DNA of 64,000 bases from an uncultured Paracoccaceae bacterium (GCA_947503765.1 CANNFA010000002.1:116001-180000); one strand, 5' to 3'; counted from the stretch's first letter, positions 54,004 through 63,715 are shown. Program-made: numbers and translations. The notes: generated from the sequence alone by a model not told the origin.

Positions 54004-54675
54004 ATGCTGCATGGAGTGATCCTGATCGTCTCGGCCCTGCTGGCCCCGTGGCAACCCTATTGGATACCCGCAGGGTCGATGAAGCCGACACTGCTGGTCG
54101 GTGATTACATTATTGCCCTGCCGTCGCGCGCAATGCCGGCACGGGGCGATGTCGTCGTCTTCGATCACCCGGTGAACGGCACGGTCTATGTCAAGCGCGC
54201 CGTGGGTGTGCCCGGCGACCGGGTGCAGATGCGCGGCGGCGTGCTGTATCTGAACGATGCGCCGGTTCCGTCCGAACCCGCCCCCGATTTCGTCGAGATC
54301 TATGCCCGGCAGGGTCCGTCGCGGTCTTTGCCGCGCTGCGCCAACGCCGATGCGGCGGCAGGTGATATCTGCGTCAAGCGCCGCGCGACCGAAACACTGC
54401 CGGGCGGCGCGCGCTACGACGTGCTCGACTTCGGGACTTTTGCCATGGACGACACATCGCTTTATATCGTTCCAAAAGGGCATTTTTTCGTCATGGACGG
54501 CAACCGCGACAATTCCGTGGACAGCCGCATCGCCCCGTCCATGCACGGTGTCGGCCTTGTGCCCGAGGGCAACGTGCGGGCACGCGCGGCGCTGGTCGTG
54601 TTCTCCTCCGCCGGGCGCTGGCTGTGGAACCCGGCAAGCTGGCGCGCGGGCCGGTTCCTGAAAGTGGTGCGATGA
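54004..54675 (+). CDS. Second signal peptidase I paralogue
   Basis: The 223-residue protein is a shorter LepB paralogue: an N-terminal helix ([16 protein letters not shown]), Ser in [15 protein letters not shown], Lys in [11 protein letters not shown], and box E changed to [12 protein letters not shown] (DGN for GDN). Both catalytic residues are present, so it is probably active. It is co-translated with rnc (ATGA overlap). Its substrate range may differ from LepB. Confidence 0.9.
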   Translation: MLHGVILIVSALLAPWQPYWIPAGSMKPTLLVGDYIIALPSRAMPARGDVVVFDHPVNGTVYVKRAVGVPGDRVQMRGGVLYLNDAPVPSEPAPDFVEIYARQGPSRSLPRCANADAAAGDICVKRRATETLPGGARYDVLDFGTFAMDDTSLYIVPKGHFFVMDGNRDNSVDSRIAPSMHGVGLVPEGNVRARAALVVFSSAGRWLWNPASWRAGRFLKVVR

Positions 54676-55355
54676 AGCTGTCGGCCGAACAGAAGGCATT
54701 CGCGCGGCGCCTGGGGCACGATTTCGCGCGCGGCGAGTTGCTGCAACGGGCGCTGACCCATGCGTCGATGTCCTCGCCCACGCGGCCCGACAACCAGCGG
54801 CTGGAATTCCTCGGCGATCGGGTGCTGGGGCTGGTCATGGCCGAGGCGCTGCTGCAAGCCGACCCGCAGGCGAGCGAAGGCCAGCTTGCGCCGCGCTTCA
54901 ACGCACTGGTGCGCAAGGAGACCTGCGCCGAGGTTGCCGGAGAACTGCGGCTGGGCGAGGTGCTGCGGCTGGGCCGGTCGGAGATGATGTCGGGCGGGCG
55001 CCGCAAGCAGGCGCTGCTGGGCGACGCGATGGAGGCGGTGATCGCCGCGGTCTACCTCGACGGCGGGTTCGCGCGTGCGCAAGCCATGATCCTCGCCGCC
55101 TGGGGAGACCGGGTCGGAGCGGTCGATGCGGATGCGCGCGATGCCAAGACCAGCCTTCAGGAATGGGCGCAGGCCCAGGGCCAGAAACCGCCCGCCTACC
55201 GCGAGGTGGCCCGGTCCGGCCCCGACCATGCGCCCGTCTTCACCATTGAGGCGCAGCTGGAAAGCGGCGAGAGCGTGCGGGCCGAGGCGCCGTCGAAACG
55301 GCGTGCCGAACAGGCGGCGGCGGCGCAGTTGCTGGACAGGGTGCGCAGGCAATGA
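54672..55355 (+). CDS. rnc: Ribonuclease III
   Basis: RNase III cuts double-stranded RNA, including the rRNA precursor. The 227-residue protein has the signature [18 protein letters not shown], the second acidic site near [16 protein letters not shown], and a C-terminal dsRNA-binding domain ([30 protein letters not shown]). Its ATG overlaps the lepB2 stop; it is followed by era. Confidence 0.96.
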   Translation: MKLSAEQKAFARRLGHDFARGELLQRALTHASMSSPTRPDNQRLEFLGDRVLGLVMAEALLQADPQASEGQLAPRFNALVRKETCAEVAGELRLGEVLRLGRSEMMSGGRRKQALLGDAMEAVIAAVYLDGGFARAQAMILAAWGDRVGAVDADARDAKTSLQEWAQAQGQKPPAYREVARSGPDHAPVFTIEAQLESGESVRAEAPSKRRAEQAAAAQLLDRVRRQ

Positions 55356-55428
55356 GCGCTGTTGCTGGCCTCTGGCGGCAGGCCGCGGCATCGTGTAGGG
55401 GCGCGGAATGCCAGATAGGAAGCCCAGC

Positions 55429-56334
55429 ATGACCCAGAGAGCCGGTTTCGTGGCCCTGATCGGAGAGCCGAACGCGGGCAAGTCGACCCTGCTGAACGCG
55501 ATGGTCGGCACCAAGGTGTCGATCGTCACCCACAAGGTGCAGACCACGCGCGCACGGATCCGCGGCGTGGCGCTGGAAGGCGACAGCCAGATCGTGTTCG
55601 TGGACACGCCGGGGCTGTTCCGTCCGCGCCGGCGGCTGGACCGCGCAATGGTCGCGGCGGCCTGGGCGGGGGCGGCCGACGCCGATGTGGTGCTGCTGAT
55701 GATCGAGGCGCATCGCGGGCTGACCGAGGGGGTGGAGGCGATCATCGCCGGGCTGGAAGAGCGCGGCGGCGCGGACAACGTGGCGCTGGTCATCAACAAG
55801 ATCGACCGGGTCGCGGCGCCGCACCTGCTGGGCCTGACCAAGCAGTTGAACGACCGTTTCGCCTTCGTCGATACTTTCATGATCTCTGCCGAGAAGGGGC
55901 GCGGCGTGGACGATCTGCGCCATTGGCTGGCGGCGCGGATGCCCGAGGGGCCGTGGCTTTACCCCGAGGATCAGGTTGCCGATCTGCCGATGCGGATGAT
56001 CGCCGCCGAGATCACCCGCGAGAAGCTGACGCTGAGGCTGCATCAGGAACTGCCCTATCAGCTGACGGTCGAGACGGAGAGTTGGGAAGAGCGCGATGAC
56101 GGGTCTGCCCGGATCGACCAGGTGATCTATGTCGCCCGCGACGGCCACAAGGGGATCGTGCTGGGCCGCAAGGGCGAAACGGCGAAGGCGGTCGGCAAGC
56201 TTGCCCGCGAAGAGCTGGAGGAGATGCTGGGCCGGCGCGTGCACCTGTTCCTGCAGGTCAAGGTGCGGCCGAACTGGCAGGACGAATCGGCGCGGTATTC
56301 GGCGATCGGGCTGGATTTTTCGGATGGCAACTGA
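55429..56334 (+). CDS. era: GTPase Era
   Basis: Era is a GTPase needed for 16S rRNA maturation and 30S assembly. The 301-residue protein shows GEPNAGKST (G1), DTPG (G3), NKID (G4), SAEKGRG (G5), and a C-terminal KH domain (VLGRKGETAKAVGKLAREEL). Start at 55429 behind AGGAAG; an upstream ATG at 55408 has no good site. Its place after rnc is conserved. Confidence 0.96.
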   Translation: MTQRAGFVALIGEPNAGKSTLLNAMVGTKVSIVTHKVQTTRARIRGVALEGDSQIVFVDTPGLFRPRRRLDRAMVAAAWAGAADADVVLLMIEAHRGLTEGVEAIIAGLEERGGADNVALVINKIDRVAAPHLLGLTKQLNDRFAFVDTFMISAEKGRGVDDLRHWLAARMPEGPWLYPEDQVADLPMRMIAAEITREKLTLRLHQELPYQLTVETESWEERDDGSARIDQVIYVARDGHKGIVLGRKGETAKAVGKLAREELEEMLGRRVHLFLQVKVRPNWQDESARYSAIGLDFSDGN

Positions 56335-56376
56335 CCGGCCCGCACGCCGCGCTTGGCCGAGCGCGCCTTGCCCGGC

Positions 56377-56706
56377 ATGAGGCTGACGGCGGAATTCTGG
56401 GTTCAGGCCTATATCGCGCGGCTTCGGCAGCACGAAATCCCGGCCTTTGTCGTGGCGCGCGGCGATGCGACGGCGGGCGCGGTACTGGTGAAGCAGAACC
56501 CGCTCGACGGCTCGGCGGTGCTTTACCAGCGGTCGGTCGACCTGATGACCGGCGCCCGCACCTGGATGGTTCTGGCCGAGGGCCCCGAGCCCGAGGTTGA
56601 CGCGGCGGTGCAGCGCCAGCGTGGGTTCGACCCCGATCTGTGGGTGATCGAGGTCGAGGACCGCGACGGCCGGCACCTGCTGGACGCGCCGGGGCTGGAC
56701 GCGTAG
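56377..56706 (+). CDS. DUF1491 family protein
   Basis: The 109-residue soluble protein matches the alphaproteobacterial DUF1491 family: RLTAEFWVQAYIARLRQHEI, VVARGDATAGAVLVK, then a RQRGFDPDLWVIEVEDRDGR end. Its function is unknown. It follows era by 42 bp and probably reads through from it. Confidence 0.85.
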   Translation: MRLTAEFWVQAYIARLRQHEIPAFVVARGDATAGAVLVKQNPLDGSAVLYQRSVDLMTGARTWMVLAEGPEPEVDAAVQRQRGFDPDLWVIEVEDRDGRHLLDAPGLDA

Positions 56707-56715
56707 CGCGTCTGA

Positions 56716-56747
56716 CCCGGCCGCACGCGTAATCGAGGCCGGGTTTT
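56716..56747 (+). terminator. Rho-independent terminator of the era cluster
   Basis: A CCCGGCC / GGCCGGG stem (7 bp, 14-base loop) followed by TTTT, 9 bp after the DUF1491 gene and before the convergent lpxK gene. Confidence 0.75.
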
Positions 56748-56785
56748 CAGGTATTTTCAGCAAGGTGAGGAGGGGGCGTGGCGCG

Positions 56786-57790
56786 TCATTTCCCCGGCGG
56801 CAGGATCGCGGCGAGGGCGGTGTCGAGCGGTGTCCAGTCGTCGATGGCAAGGCGCACGGGCAGGGTCAGCACCTTTTGCCGGAAACTGGCGGGCAGGCGG
56901 ACCGCGTCCTTCTCGGTGGTCACGAGCTGCGCGCCGAGCAGCGCGGCCTCCGCCTCCAGCCGGCGCATCAGCGGCGGGGTCAGCGGCTGGTGATCGCTCA
57001 GGGCTTCGGCGCGCCGCAGGCTGGCGCCCTGATTGCGGAGGGTGGCGAAGAATTTCTCGGGATGGCCGATGCCGGCGAAGGCGAGCACATCGAGGCCGGC
57101 CCAGTCCATGCCGGTCTGCAACGGCTCAAGCCGTCCGCGAAGATGGGGCAGGGCGACTTGCGCGCCCCAGTGCCGGGTGAACCTGTCCTGCGCAGTGTCG
57201 CCGCCGATCGATAGCAGCGCATCGGCGCGGGCAAGGCCGGTGGCGACCGGCTCTCGCAGCGGACCGGCGGGGATCACCCTTCCATTGCCGAAGCCGACAT
57301 GCGCATCGACCACCACCAGCGACAGGTCGTGCATTGCGGCGGGGGACTGGAAGCCGTCGTCGAGCAGGATTGCCTCGGCTCCCGCCTCTTCGGCCGCGCG
57401 AATACCGGCGGCGCGGTCGCGCGCCACCCATGTCGGACCGAAGGCCGCGATCAGGAGCGGCTCGTCGCCGGTGACGGCGGCGCCGTGTGCACGCTCGTCG
57501 ACGCGCAGCGGGCCGGCATGGCTGCCGCCGTAGCCGCGGCTGACGGCGTGGACCTGGTGGCCGCGCGCCTGAAGCCGCTGCATCAGCGCAATCAGTGTCG
57601 GGGTCTTTCCGGTGCCGCCGGCATTCAGGTTGCCGACGCAGATCACCGGAATGCGCGCCCGGTAACCTGCCCGTGCCCGCGCGACACGGCGTGCGGTGGC
57701 ACGGGCATAAAGCGCGGCGGCCGGGGCCAGTGCGCGGGCCTGCCAGCCGGGGCGGTCCGGCGGGGTGAACCAGAAGGCGGGGGGCCGCAT
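56786..57790 (-). CDS. lpxK: Tetraacyldisaccharide 4'-kinase
   Basis: LpxK phosphorylates the lipid A precursor at the 4' position. The 334-residue protein has an N-terminal membrane-associated segment, P-loop [28 protein letters not shown] and the ending [10 protein letters not shown]. Its start overlaps the Kdo transferase stop (ATGA). It belongs to a lipid A-core operon. Confidence 0.95.
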   Translation of the reverse strand: MRPPAFWFTPPDRPGWQARALAPAAALYARATARRVARARAGYRARIPVICVGNLNAGGTGKTPTLIALMQRLQARGHQVHAVSRGYGGSHAGPLRVDERAHGAAVTGDEPLLIAAFGPTWVARDRAAGIRAAEEAGAEAILLDDGFQSPAAMHDLSLVVVDAHVGFGNGRVIPAGPLREPVATGLARADALLSIGGDTAQDRFTRHWGAQVALPHLRGRLEPLQTGMDWAGLDVLAFAGIGHPEKFFATLRNQGASLRRAEALSDHQPLTPPLMRRLEAEAALLGAQLVTTEKDAVRLPASFRQKVLTLPVRLAIDDWTPLDTALAAILPPGK

Positions 57791-59046
57791 CAATGCGCCT
57801 CGGCGTCGTCGAGCGCGGTCAGGACAAGGTCGATGGCGCGGTCCGATACCTCGGCGCCCGATGAGCAGACCTTCCATGCCGCCAGCGCCATTTCGGCGGC
57901 GTAATCGGGGGCCAGCAGCGCATCCAGCGCCTCGCCCAGCTGGCCTGCGCCGCGCACCATCCGCGTCGCTCCGGCAGAGGCAAGCCGGCCATAAGCGCGG
58001 CGGTAGCGGCGCACGTTCGGGCCGTGGATGATCGCCGATCCGAGCGCCGCGGCCTCGAACGGGTTGATGCCGCCCGTTGCTTCCAGCGACTGGCCGAGAA
58101 AGCTGACCGGGGCGAGGCGATACCACAGGCCCATCTCGCCCTCGGTATCGGCGATGTAGATCTGGGTGTCGTGCGCCGGATCCTCGCCGGCCGAACGCAG
58201 GCCGGCGACGAAGCCGTGATCGTGCACCGCCTCGCGCAGGGCGGGGCCGGCGGCCGGATCCTCGGGGACCAGGATCAGCAGAAGGCGGTGCGTGCGGCGC
58301 AGCGCCTCGGCGTGGGTGTCGAGAATCGGCTCGATCTCTGCATCCGCGACGCGGGCGGCCAGCCAGACGGCGCGGCCGGAAAGATCGGCGGCCAGCGCGT
58401 CGCGTTCGGCTTCGTTGCAGGGCAGGGCGGCGGTGCCTTCCTCGAGGTAGCCGGCGATCTCGGTCCGGGCGGGATCGGCGCCCAGCTTGCGCAGCGCGCC
58501 CGCCTTTACGGGGTCGCCGGTGATCGTGCAGGCGAATCCCGACAGCAAGGAGCGGGTCAGGCCGGGCCAGAATCGCCAGCCCGGCGTTTCGGTGGGCGCG
58601 GTATGGGCATCGACCAGGAACATCGGCAGGTTTCGCGCGGCGGCCTCGGCGGTGAGGGCCGGGCGCATGTCGGCTTCGGTCCAGACCGATGCGTCCGGCT
58701 TCCAATGATCGAGGAACCGGCGCACCGGAGCGGCCGCGTCGTCCGGCGCGAATTGCGAGGCCATGCCCGGTGTGCCGGCCCGCCGCCGCGTTCCGGACGT
58801 GGTGAACAGGAACGACAGATCGCCGCGTTCGAGCCGCAGCCGCCCCGCCAGTTCGCGGGCGGCCAGCGCGTGGCGATCCTGGCCGGAATGGACCCAGACC
58901 AGCGGGCCGGGCGGGCGGTCCAGCGTGGCGTGGCCGAGACGCTCGTTGTCCGGATCCTGCGGGTCGGACACGGGTGCGTTCGGCGCGGCCCGGGCGGCGC
59001 GGGCGCGCGTGGCAAGGTAAAGTTTCAGTGCGAGCGAATTGCCCAT
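57790..59046 (-). CDS. waaA: 3-deoxy-D-manno-octulosonate (Kdo) transferase
   Basis: WaaA attaches Kdo to lipid IVA. The 418-residue protein has a GT-B fold: an N-terminal part with [17 protein letters not shown], the catalytic-loop Glu in [10 protein letters not shown], and a C-terminal nucleotide part ([30 protein letters not shown]). Its start is 7 bp after the DUF4170 stop. Confidence 0.92.
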   Translation of the reverse strand: MGNSLALKLYLATRARAARAAPNAPVSDPQDPDNERLGHATLDRPPGPLVWVHSGQDRHALAARELAGRLRLERGDLSFLFTTSGTRRRAGTPGMASQFAPDDAAAPVRRFLDHWKPDASVWTEADMRPALTAEAAARNLPMFLVDAHTAPTETPGWRFWPGLTRSLLSGFACTITGDPVKAGALRKLGADPARTEIAGYLEEGTAALPCNEAERDALAADLSGRAVWLAARVADAEIEPILDTHAEALRRTHRLLLILVPEDPAAGPALREAVHDHGFVAGLRSAGEDPAHDTQIYIADTEGEMGLWYRLAPVSFLGQSLEATGGINPFEAAALGSAIIHGPNVRRYRRAYGRLASAGATRMVRGAGQLGEALDALLAPDYAAEMALAAWKVCSSGAEVSDRAIDLVLTALDDAEAH

Positions 59047-59053
59047 CGCCGCG

Positions 59054-59296
59054 TCAGCTGTCCAGTTCCTCGGTCGGCGAGGTTTCTGCCTCTTCGTCGC
59101 GAAGCCGGTGCAGATGGGCGATGAAATAGCGCATGTGGGCATTGTCGACGGTCCGCTGCGCCGCCTCTTTCCATGCGTCGTAGGCGGCGGCGTAGTTGGG
59201 ATAGATGCCGACGATGTCGATCTCGTCGACATCCGAGAACACGGTTTTCGACGGATCGACGAGTTCGCCGCCGAAGACGAGGTGCAGGCGTTGCAT
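59054..59296 (-). CDS. DUF4170 family protein
   Basis: The 80-residue soluble protein matches the DUF4170 pattern: LHLVFGGELVDPSKTVFSDV, IVGIYPNYAAAYDAWKEAAQ and YFIAHLHRL. It commonly lies before waaA-lpxK in alphaproteobacteria. Its function is not known. It starts the leftward operon. Confidence 0.85.
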   Translation of the reverse strand: MQRLHLVFGGELVDPSKTVFSDVDEIDIVGIYPNYAAAYDAWKEAAQRTVDNAHMRYFIAHLHRLRDEEAETSPTEELDS

Positions 59297-59416
59297 CGGG
59301 GGTCTCCTTCAGGATTGAGCCTGGGGAAACCTAGTCAGGCGGCGGCGCGGCGGAAAGGGGGGATGCGGATCGCGGCAGTTCTGCCTGTGACCGGGTAAGA
59401 AAGCGGTGGCACGAAA

Positions 59417-59444
59417 GACCCCGCCGGAAAAGGCCGGCGGGGTC
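59417..59444. terminator. Terminator-like hairpin near 59.4 kb
   Basis: An 11-bp stem (GACCCCGCCGG / CCGGCGGGGTC) with a 6-base loop. Neither strand has a real T tract after it, so it may be a stable mRNA end for the EF-hand gene rather than a full terminator. Confidence 0.45.
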
Positions 59445-59545
59445 TCCTGGTCGGGGCGGTGCCGCGGAAGAGTGGCCGAAGTGGTCCGTGAGTGTGACTT
59501 GGCCTTGAGAATGGCCCTCGCGCAGCGACCGGCCCCGAAGCGGCG

Positions 59546-59782
59546 TCAGTTGGCGGGGATCACGCCGGCATCCTGCGCGGCGGTCAGTTCCGCTTCGTTG
59601 AGCACGCCGTCGCCATCGGTGTCGGCGGAGGCAAAGGCGTCCTCGGTCACCTCGGGAAAGAGCGCCTGGACCTCGGCCATCGACAGCACGCCGTCGCCAT
59701 CTGCATCCATCTCGGCCATGGACTGGGCAAAGGCGGCGGTGCCGGAAAGCGCGACGGCGAAGAAGATCATTGCGGGTTTCAT
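59546..59782 (-). CDS. Exported EF-hand protein
   Basis: The 78-residue protein has a signal peptide (AMIFFAVALSGTAAFAQ) and two EF-hand loops: DADGDGVLSMAE and DTDGDGVLNEAE. Each has the five acidic/Asn/Gly positions for calcium. It is a small periplasmic calcium-binding protein of unknown role. Start at 59782. Confidence 0.88.
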   Translation of the reverse strand: MKPAMIFFAVALSGTAAFAQSMAEMDADGDGVLSMAEVQALFPEVTEDAFASADTDGDGVLNEAELTAAQDAGVIPAN

Positions 59783-60583
59783 GTTAAGTCTCCGTTGGTT
59801 GCGTGTGTGCGTTGCAGTGAGCACCCGAGTGGCGGGTGCAGGGCAGAGTTGGGCACGGATTGCGGCAGGCTGTATCGGCCCGCCGGCAAATCGCCGGATT
59901 TGCGCGCTGCTTCGCGTAAAAGGCGAGTTTGGGCGGGCGAGGTTCTGCCGGAAAAATCGCGCCCCGGGCCTTGGGCGGAATGCCACTGTGCAGGCGGGCC
60001 AGGTGTGGCGGCGCGGCGCCGAACCGGGGCGCGGCGGCGCATGGGCGGGAACCGGCCGGATGAAGAATCGGCCGGCCATTCTGCGGATGATCCTGCTGCC
60101 AGATGCGAAAAACCCCGCCGGGCCATGCCGGCGGGGTCCTGCGGTCCGAAAGCCGATCCGGGGAAGGAAAGGCGATGCGGGCGGGTGTGCGGCCCTTGGC
60201 CTTGGGGATGGTAACCGCGCCGCCGTCGGCCTTCGGGGCAGATCGTTGCCCGGTTGCGGAGTGCCGCGTGCGATCTTTCGATCTTTCCGGGCATCCCGTG
60301 TTCCGGGTCGGTATCGCGGATCAGATGCGCATGAGCGGTCGGCCTGCGCATCATGCTGTGCGATTTGTGCGGCTTTTGCGCGCCGCACCGCAGAATGCCG
60401 GGCAACGCGCGCGCGGGGTTTCGCTTAAAAAGAGCCGTGATCGCGATTTTCGCGTCAAAGGCGCATATGCGTCACAGCCCGCATCGCCGGAAATGCGAGA
60501 CCGCACCGGATGACCCGGCGCGGCCTGCATCGACAGGGCGGCTCTGGGGGAACCACACCCGCCCCTTTCGATAGTGTGCCCGA
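59783..60583. other. 801-bp region without a supported gene
   Basis: Between the EF-hand and fasciclin genes. Frames on both strands are arginine/proline-rich and look like shadows. It contains a minus-strand terminator (60108-60136) with no gene directly before it, which leaves room for an unannotated small RNA or a long 3' tail of the fasciclin mRNA. Confidence 0.5.
60108..60136 (-). terminator. Rho-independent terminator on the minus strand
   Basis: A 9-bp stem (CCCCGCCGG / CCGGCGGGG) is followed, on the minus strand, by TTTTT. It is 450 bp after the fasciclin gene ends and has no nearer gene. Confidence 0.75.
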
Positions 60584-61066
60584 TCACATGTCGGGCATGA
60601 TGACCTTGTCGATGACGTGGATGACGCCGTTCGAGGCTTCGATATCCGCGCTCACGACATTGGCGTCGTTCACCATCACACCGCTGTCGGTGCTGATGGT
60701 CACGTCCGAGCCCTGAACCGTCGTCGCGGTCATGCCGTCCGACAGATCGCCCGACATCACCTGGCCGGCGATCACATGGTAGGTCAGGATCGCGGCCAGC
60801 TGGTCCTTGTTGGCGGGGTCGAGCAGGTTTTCGACCGTACCCTTGGGCAGCGCGGCAAAGGCGGCGTCGGTCGGGGCGAAAACGGTGAACGGCCCCTCGC
60901 TCTTGAGGGTATCGACCAGGCCGGCGGCCTCGGCGGCGGCGAGAAGGGTGTTGAAGTCGCCCGCATTCGCGGCGGTATCGACGATATCCATGCTGTGCGC
61001 GGCCGGGAAGGCCGGGGTTGCAAGGAAAGCGGCGGCGGTAATGGTCAGCATCGTTCTGCGAAGCAT
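60584..61066 (-). CDS. Secreted fasciclin-domain protein
   Basis: The 160-residue protein has a signal peptide ([18 protein letters not shown]) and one FAS1 domain: [44 protein letters not shown], and the final [16 protein letters not shown]1 proteins in bacteria are secreted or surface adhesins. Start at 61066; an in-frame ATG at 61051 is also possible. Confidence 0.93.
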   Translation of the reverse strand: MLRRTMLTITAAAFLATPAFPAAHSMDIVDTAANAGDFNTLLAAAEAAGLVDTLKSEGPFTVFAPTDAAFAALPKGTVENLLDPANKDQLAAILTYHVIAGQVMSGDLSDGMTATTVQGSDVTISTDSGVMVNDANVVSADIEASNGVIHVIDKVIMPDM

Positions 61067-61402
61067 ACGTGTTCTCCCATAAGGTTTGGCGTACAGATGC
61101 CGTTCGTGACATCGGGCTGGTTACGGCAACGGGGCCCGTGCGGATCACCGGCAAAGCTGCGCGATGCGGCCTTGACCATTATCTGCGCCGCGCTAAGCCG
61201 CGTCGTTCCTCGCCGGCAATTCACGTTCTGTTGACGTCAGGTGATGCGGCGTGATCCATCTGCAGTGCGCGATACGTATAGACGGGCAGGAACATTCCGC
61301 GCGGCGCCGAAATATTGCCCGCGCGAACGTGAAACGGAGTGTTTTGAGCGCCGCGCGGCTTCGGCCTAGATCGGCAGGACAACGAATTACGGAGACAAAG
61401 AC
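61067..61402. other. 336-bp divergent intergenic region
   Basis: Between the fasciclin (minus) and msrP (plus) genes. It should contain both promoters, but I recognise no consensus element. No EcfG-type match was found. Confidence 0.4.
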
Positions 61403-62332
61403 ATGGCGGGACGCTGGAAGAACGATCTGAACTGGTCCGACGTGACGCCGAAGGCCGCGTTCCTGAACCGGCGGCAATTGATTGCCGGCACGGCGTCGCT
61501 GGTGGCGGGCGGCATTGCCGGGCCCGCCCTGGCCGGGCTGGATGCGCGCCCCTCGGCCTATTCGACGGACGAGGCGCCGAACAGCTTCGAGGACATCACG
61601 AGCTACAACAACTTCTACGAATTCGGCTCGGGCAAGAGCGATCCGGCGGATTATTCCGATGCGCTGACTATCGACCCGTGGTCGGTGAAGATCGACGGCA
61701 TGGTCGACCGGCCCGGAGACTATGCCTTCGACGACATCCTGAAGGATGTGACGCTGGAGGAACGCATCTACCGGCTGCGCTGTGTCGAGGCGTGGTCGAT
61801 GGTCGTTCCCTGGATCGGCTTTGAACTGGCGGATCTGCTGGGCCGGGCCGGGGTGCAGCCGGGGGCGAAATACGTCGCCTTCGAAACGCTGCTGCGTCCC
61901 GAAGAGATGCGGGGCCAGCGGCGGCCGATCCTGGAATGGCCGTACCGCGAAGGGCTGCGGCTGGACGAAGCGATGCATCCGCTGACGATTCTGGCCACGG
62001 GATTGTATGGCGAGGCGATACCGAAACAGAACGGCGCGCCGCTGCGGCTTGTCGTGCCATGGAAGTACGGCTTCAAGTCGATCAAGTCGATCGTGCGCAT
62101 CTCGTTGATGGACCGGGAGCCGCCGACAAGCTGGAACATGGCCAACGCGCGCGAATACGGGTTCTACAGCAACGTGAACCCCGAGGTGGACCATCCCCGC
62201 TGGAGCCAGGCGACCGAACGCAAGGTCGGGGGCGGGCTTTTTGCCAAGCGGGTGCCGACGCGGATGTTCAACGGCTATGGCGAAGAGGTGGCCGGCCTCT
62301 ATCGCGGCATGGATCTGACCGAAGCCTATTGA
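61403..62332 (+). CDS. msrP: Periplasmic methionine sulfoxide reductase, molybdenum subunit
   Basis: MsrP (YedY) is a molybdenum-cofactor enzyme that repairs oxidised methionines in periplasmic proteins. The 309-residue protein has a Tat signal (NRRQLIAGTASLVAGG with the twin Arg) and the catalytic Cys ligand in LRCVEAWSMVVPW (about residue 131), then PWKYGFKSIKSIVRI and the typical end ATERKVGGG...FNGYGEEV. Molybdenum would come through the modABC genes at 35.5-38 kb. It is followed by msrQ. Confidence 0.95.
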   Translation: MAGRWKNDLNWSDVTPKAAFLNRRQLIAGTASLVAGGIAGPALAGLDARPSAYSTDEAPNSFEDITSYNNFYEFGSGKSDPADYSDALTIDPWSVKIDGMVDRPGDYAFDDILKDVTLEERIYRLRCVEAWSMVVPWIGFELADLLGRAGVQPGAKYVAFETLLRPEEMRGQRRPILEWPYREGLRLDEAMHPLTILATGLYGEAIPKQNGAPLRLVVPWKYGFKSIKSIVRISLMDREPPTSWNMANAREYGFYSNVNPEVDHPRWSQATERKVGGGLFAKRVPTRMFNGYGEEVAGLYRGMDLTEAY

Positions 62333-62338
62333 GCCGAC

Positions 62339-62953
62339 ATGTCCGTGACCGACCGCATCAATGCCGCCATTCGCGCGGTGCCGCCGCGGCTGCTCTATAT
62401 AGTGGCGCCGTTGCCGGCGGCGTGGTGGCTGTATCTCGGGCTGACCGGCGGGCTGGGACCGGAGCCGATCAAGGCGCTGGAGCACGAACTGGGAAAATTT
62501 GCCCTGCAACTCCTGATCGCCGGTCTGGCGGTGACCCCTTTGCGCCGGCATCTGGGGATCAACCTGATGAAGCACCGTCGCGCGATCGGCGTCGTCGCGT
62601 TCTTCTACGTGCTTCTGCATCTGCTGGTCTGGCTTGGCCTCGACATGGCCGGGCTCTGGGGTCAGATCGCGGCCGATATCGTCAAACGGCCCTATATCGC
62701 GCTGGGCATGGCCGGCTTCGTTCTGCTGATTCCGCTGGCGGCCACCTCGAACGCCCTGGCGGTCCGCAAACTGGGCGTGCGCTGGCGCAAGCTGCACCGG
62801 CTGGTCTATCCGGCGGTTCTGCTGGGCGGGCTGCATTACGTCTGGCTGGTAAAGGGACTGCAGCTCGAACCGCTTCTGTACATGGCGGCGATCCTGGGAC
62901 TGCTGGCGGTGCGCGTGATTCCCAGGCCGGCCAGAACGGCCCTGCGCGCCTGA
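62339..62953 (+). CDS. msrQ: Haem-binding membrane subunit of methionine sulfoxide reductase
   Basis: MsrQ passes electrons from the quinone pool to MsrP. The 204-residue protein has six hydrophobic helices and haem-ligand His in VVAFFYVLLHLLVWL and KLHRLVYPAVLLGGLHYVWL. It follows msrP by 6 bp. Confidence 0.94.
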   Translation: MSVTDRINAAIRAVPPRLLYIVAPLPAAWWLYLGLTGGLGPEPIKALEHELGKFALQLLIAGLAVTPLRRHLGINLMKHRRAIGVVAFFYVLLHLLVWLGLDMAGLWGQIAADIVKRPYIALGMAGFVLLIPLAATSNALAVRKLGVRWRKLHRLVYPAVLLGGLHYVWLVKGLQLEPLLYMAAILGLLAVRVIPRPARTALRA

Positions 62954-62994
62954 ACATCGGCGCGACGGGCGCGGATGAACGCCATCGGGCAGCG

Positions 62995-63139
62995 GAATCA
63001 GGATACGATTTCGCTGCCCGACTCGTTTTCGGGTCGAATCCCGGGGCTTGGGGTGCGGCGGCAGGCCGGAATCGGGCAGAATCGACGCGAGTCGCAGGCT
63101 TCGATTCTCCGATTCAGCGGTCGATTCCCGGTCCGAGTC
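62995..63139. other. Cluster of ten GANTC (CcrM) sites
   Basis: GANTC occurs at 62995, 63020, 63036, 63069, 63079, 63089, 63103, 63111, 63123 and 63135, ten times in 145 bp. The last seven are 8-14 bp apart, near one helical turn. The stretch has no convincing gene and lies between msrQ and the rRNA operon. No comparable cluster was noticed elsewhere in the window, although a full count was not made. Confidence 0.9.
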
Positions 63140-63298
63140 GACGGAAAAGCCGAAATACCCCCGAAAGTGACCCATGGGCAGGTAGGATCAAGGCGCTTTC
63201 GGCCGCGATGAGCATAAATATCACCGCTCGTAACGCACTGTTTTTAAATGATTTCAAAGGTAATCGGAAAAAGATCCCATCTTTCTCGAAAAAAGCCC

Positions 63299-63327
63299 TT
63301 GCGGGTACCCGGTTCGATCCGTAAATA
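63299..63327 (+). promoter_or_regulatory. Candidate rRNA operon promoter
   Basis: TTGCGG (63299-63304), a 17-base spacer and TAAATA (63322-63327) precede CCCCCTCACCGG, a start pattern typical of Rhodobacteraceae rrn promoters. An AT-rich stretch (63241-63295) just upstream could act as an UP element. Confidence 0.5.
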
Positions 63328-63474
63328 CCCCCTCACCGGCGGCGCTGAGGCGCTAACGGGACGCCAGACGGGGCAACGGCCGCAAGCCAGCGCAAACGAG
63401 GCGGAAGAAAAACAGAGATAAATGAGGCCGGGCGCGCCAAGAAAAAAGGGCGCATCCAGTTCGATTTTGTCTCA

Positions 63475-63488
63475 CGCTCTTTGAAATT
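63475..63488 (+). promoter_or_regulatory. rRNA leader boxA antitermination element
   Basis: CGCTCTTTGAAATT resembles the E. coli rrn boxA (TGCTCTTTAACAA) and lies at the usual distance, about 230 bp, before the 16S gene. Confidence 0.6.
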
Positions 63489-63644
63489 GATGGTTTCTGA
63501 AGAGATATGTGGGCGGTTTGGTTCGTTCGATGGATCAAGCCCTGCATATCACGCTCCTAGCCCTCGGGCGATGATGGAGTGTCAGCTTCACTGTTTGGAC
63601 GGCTTTGCGTTACTTCGGTAACCTGAAGCACAACAAACAGAGAT

Positions 63645-63666
63645 GTCCCGGATTAGCCTCCGGGAC
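63645..63666 (+). other. Leader RNA hairpin before 16S rRNA
   Basis: GTCCCGGA (63645-63652) and TCCGGGAC (63659-63666) form a perfect 8-bp stem in the rRNA leader. It may take part in folding or RNase III processing. Confidence 0.5.
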
Positions 63667-63715
63667 GATGATGTGCAGAGGTTCGAACGTCAAGGACATC
63701 CGGGTAACCGGATTT

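Noticed and set aside
61193..63175. 660-codon minus-strand frame across msrPQ
   Set aside because: It is antisense to msrP and msrQ, which have clear motifs, and it continues through the GANTC cluster, where the translation is a Ser/Arg-rich artefact of the repeats.
62975..63211. 78-codon plus-strand frame over the GANTC cluster
   Set aside because: It lacks a ribosome site, its content follows the GANTC repeats, and no family is recognised; treated as non-coding.
63208..63324. 38-codon frame before the rRNA promoter
   Set aside because: It has no Shine-Dalgarno, covers the presumed UP element and ends inside the -10 box.
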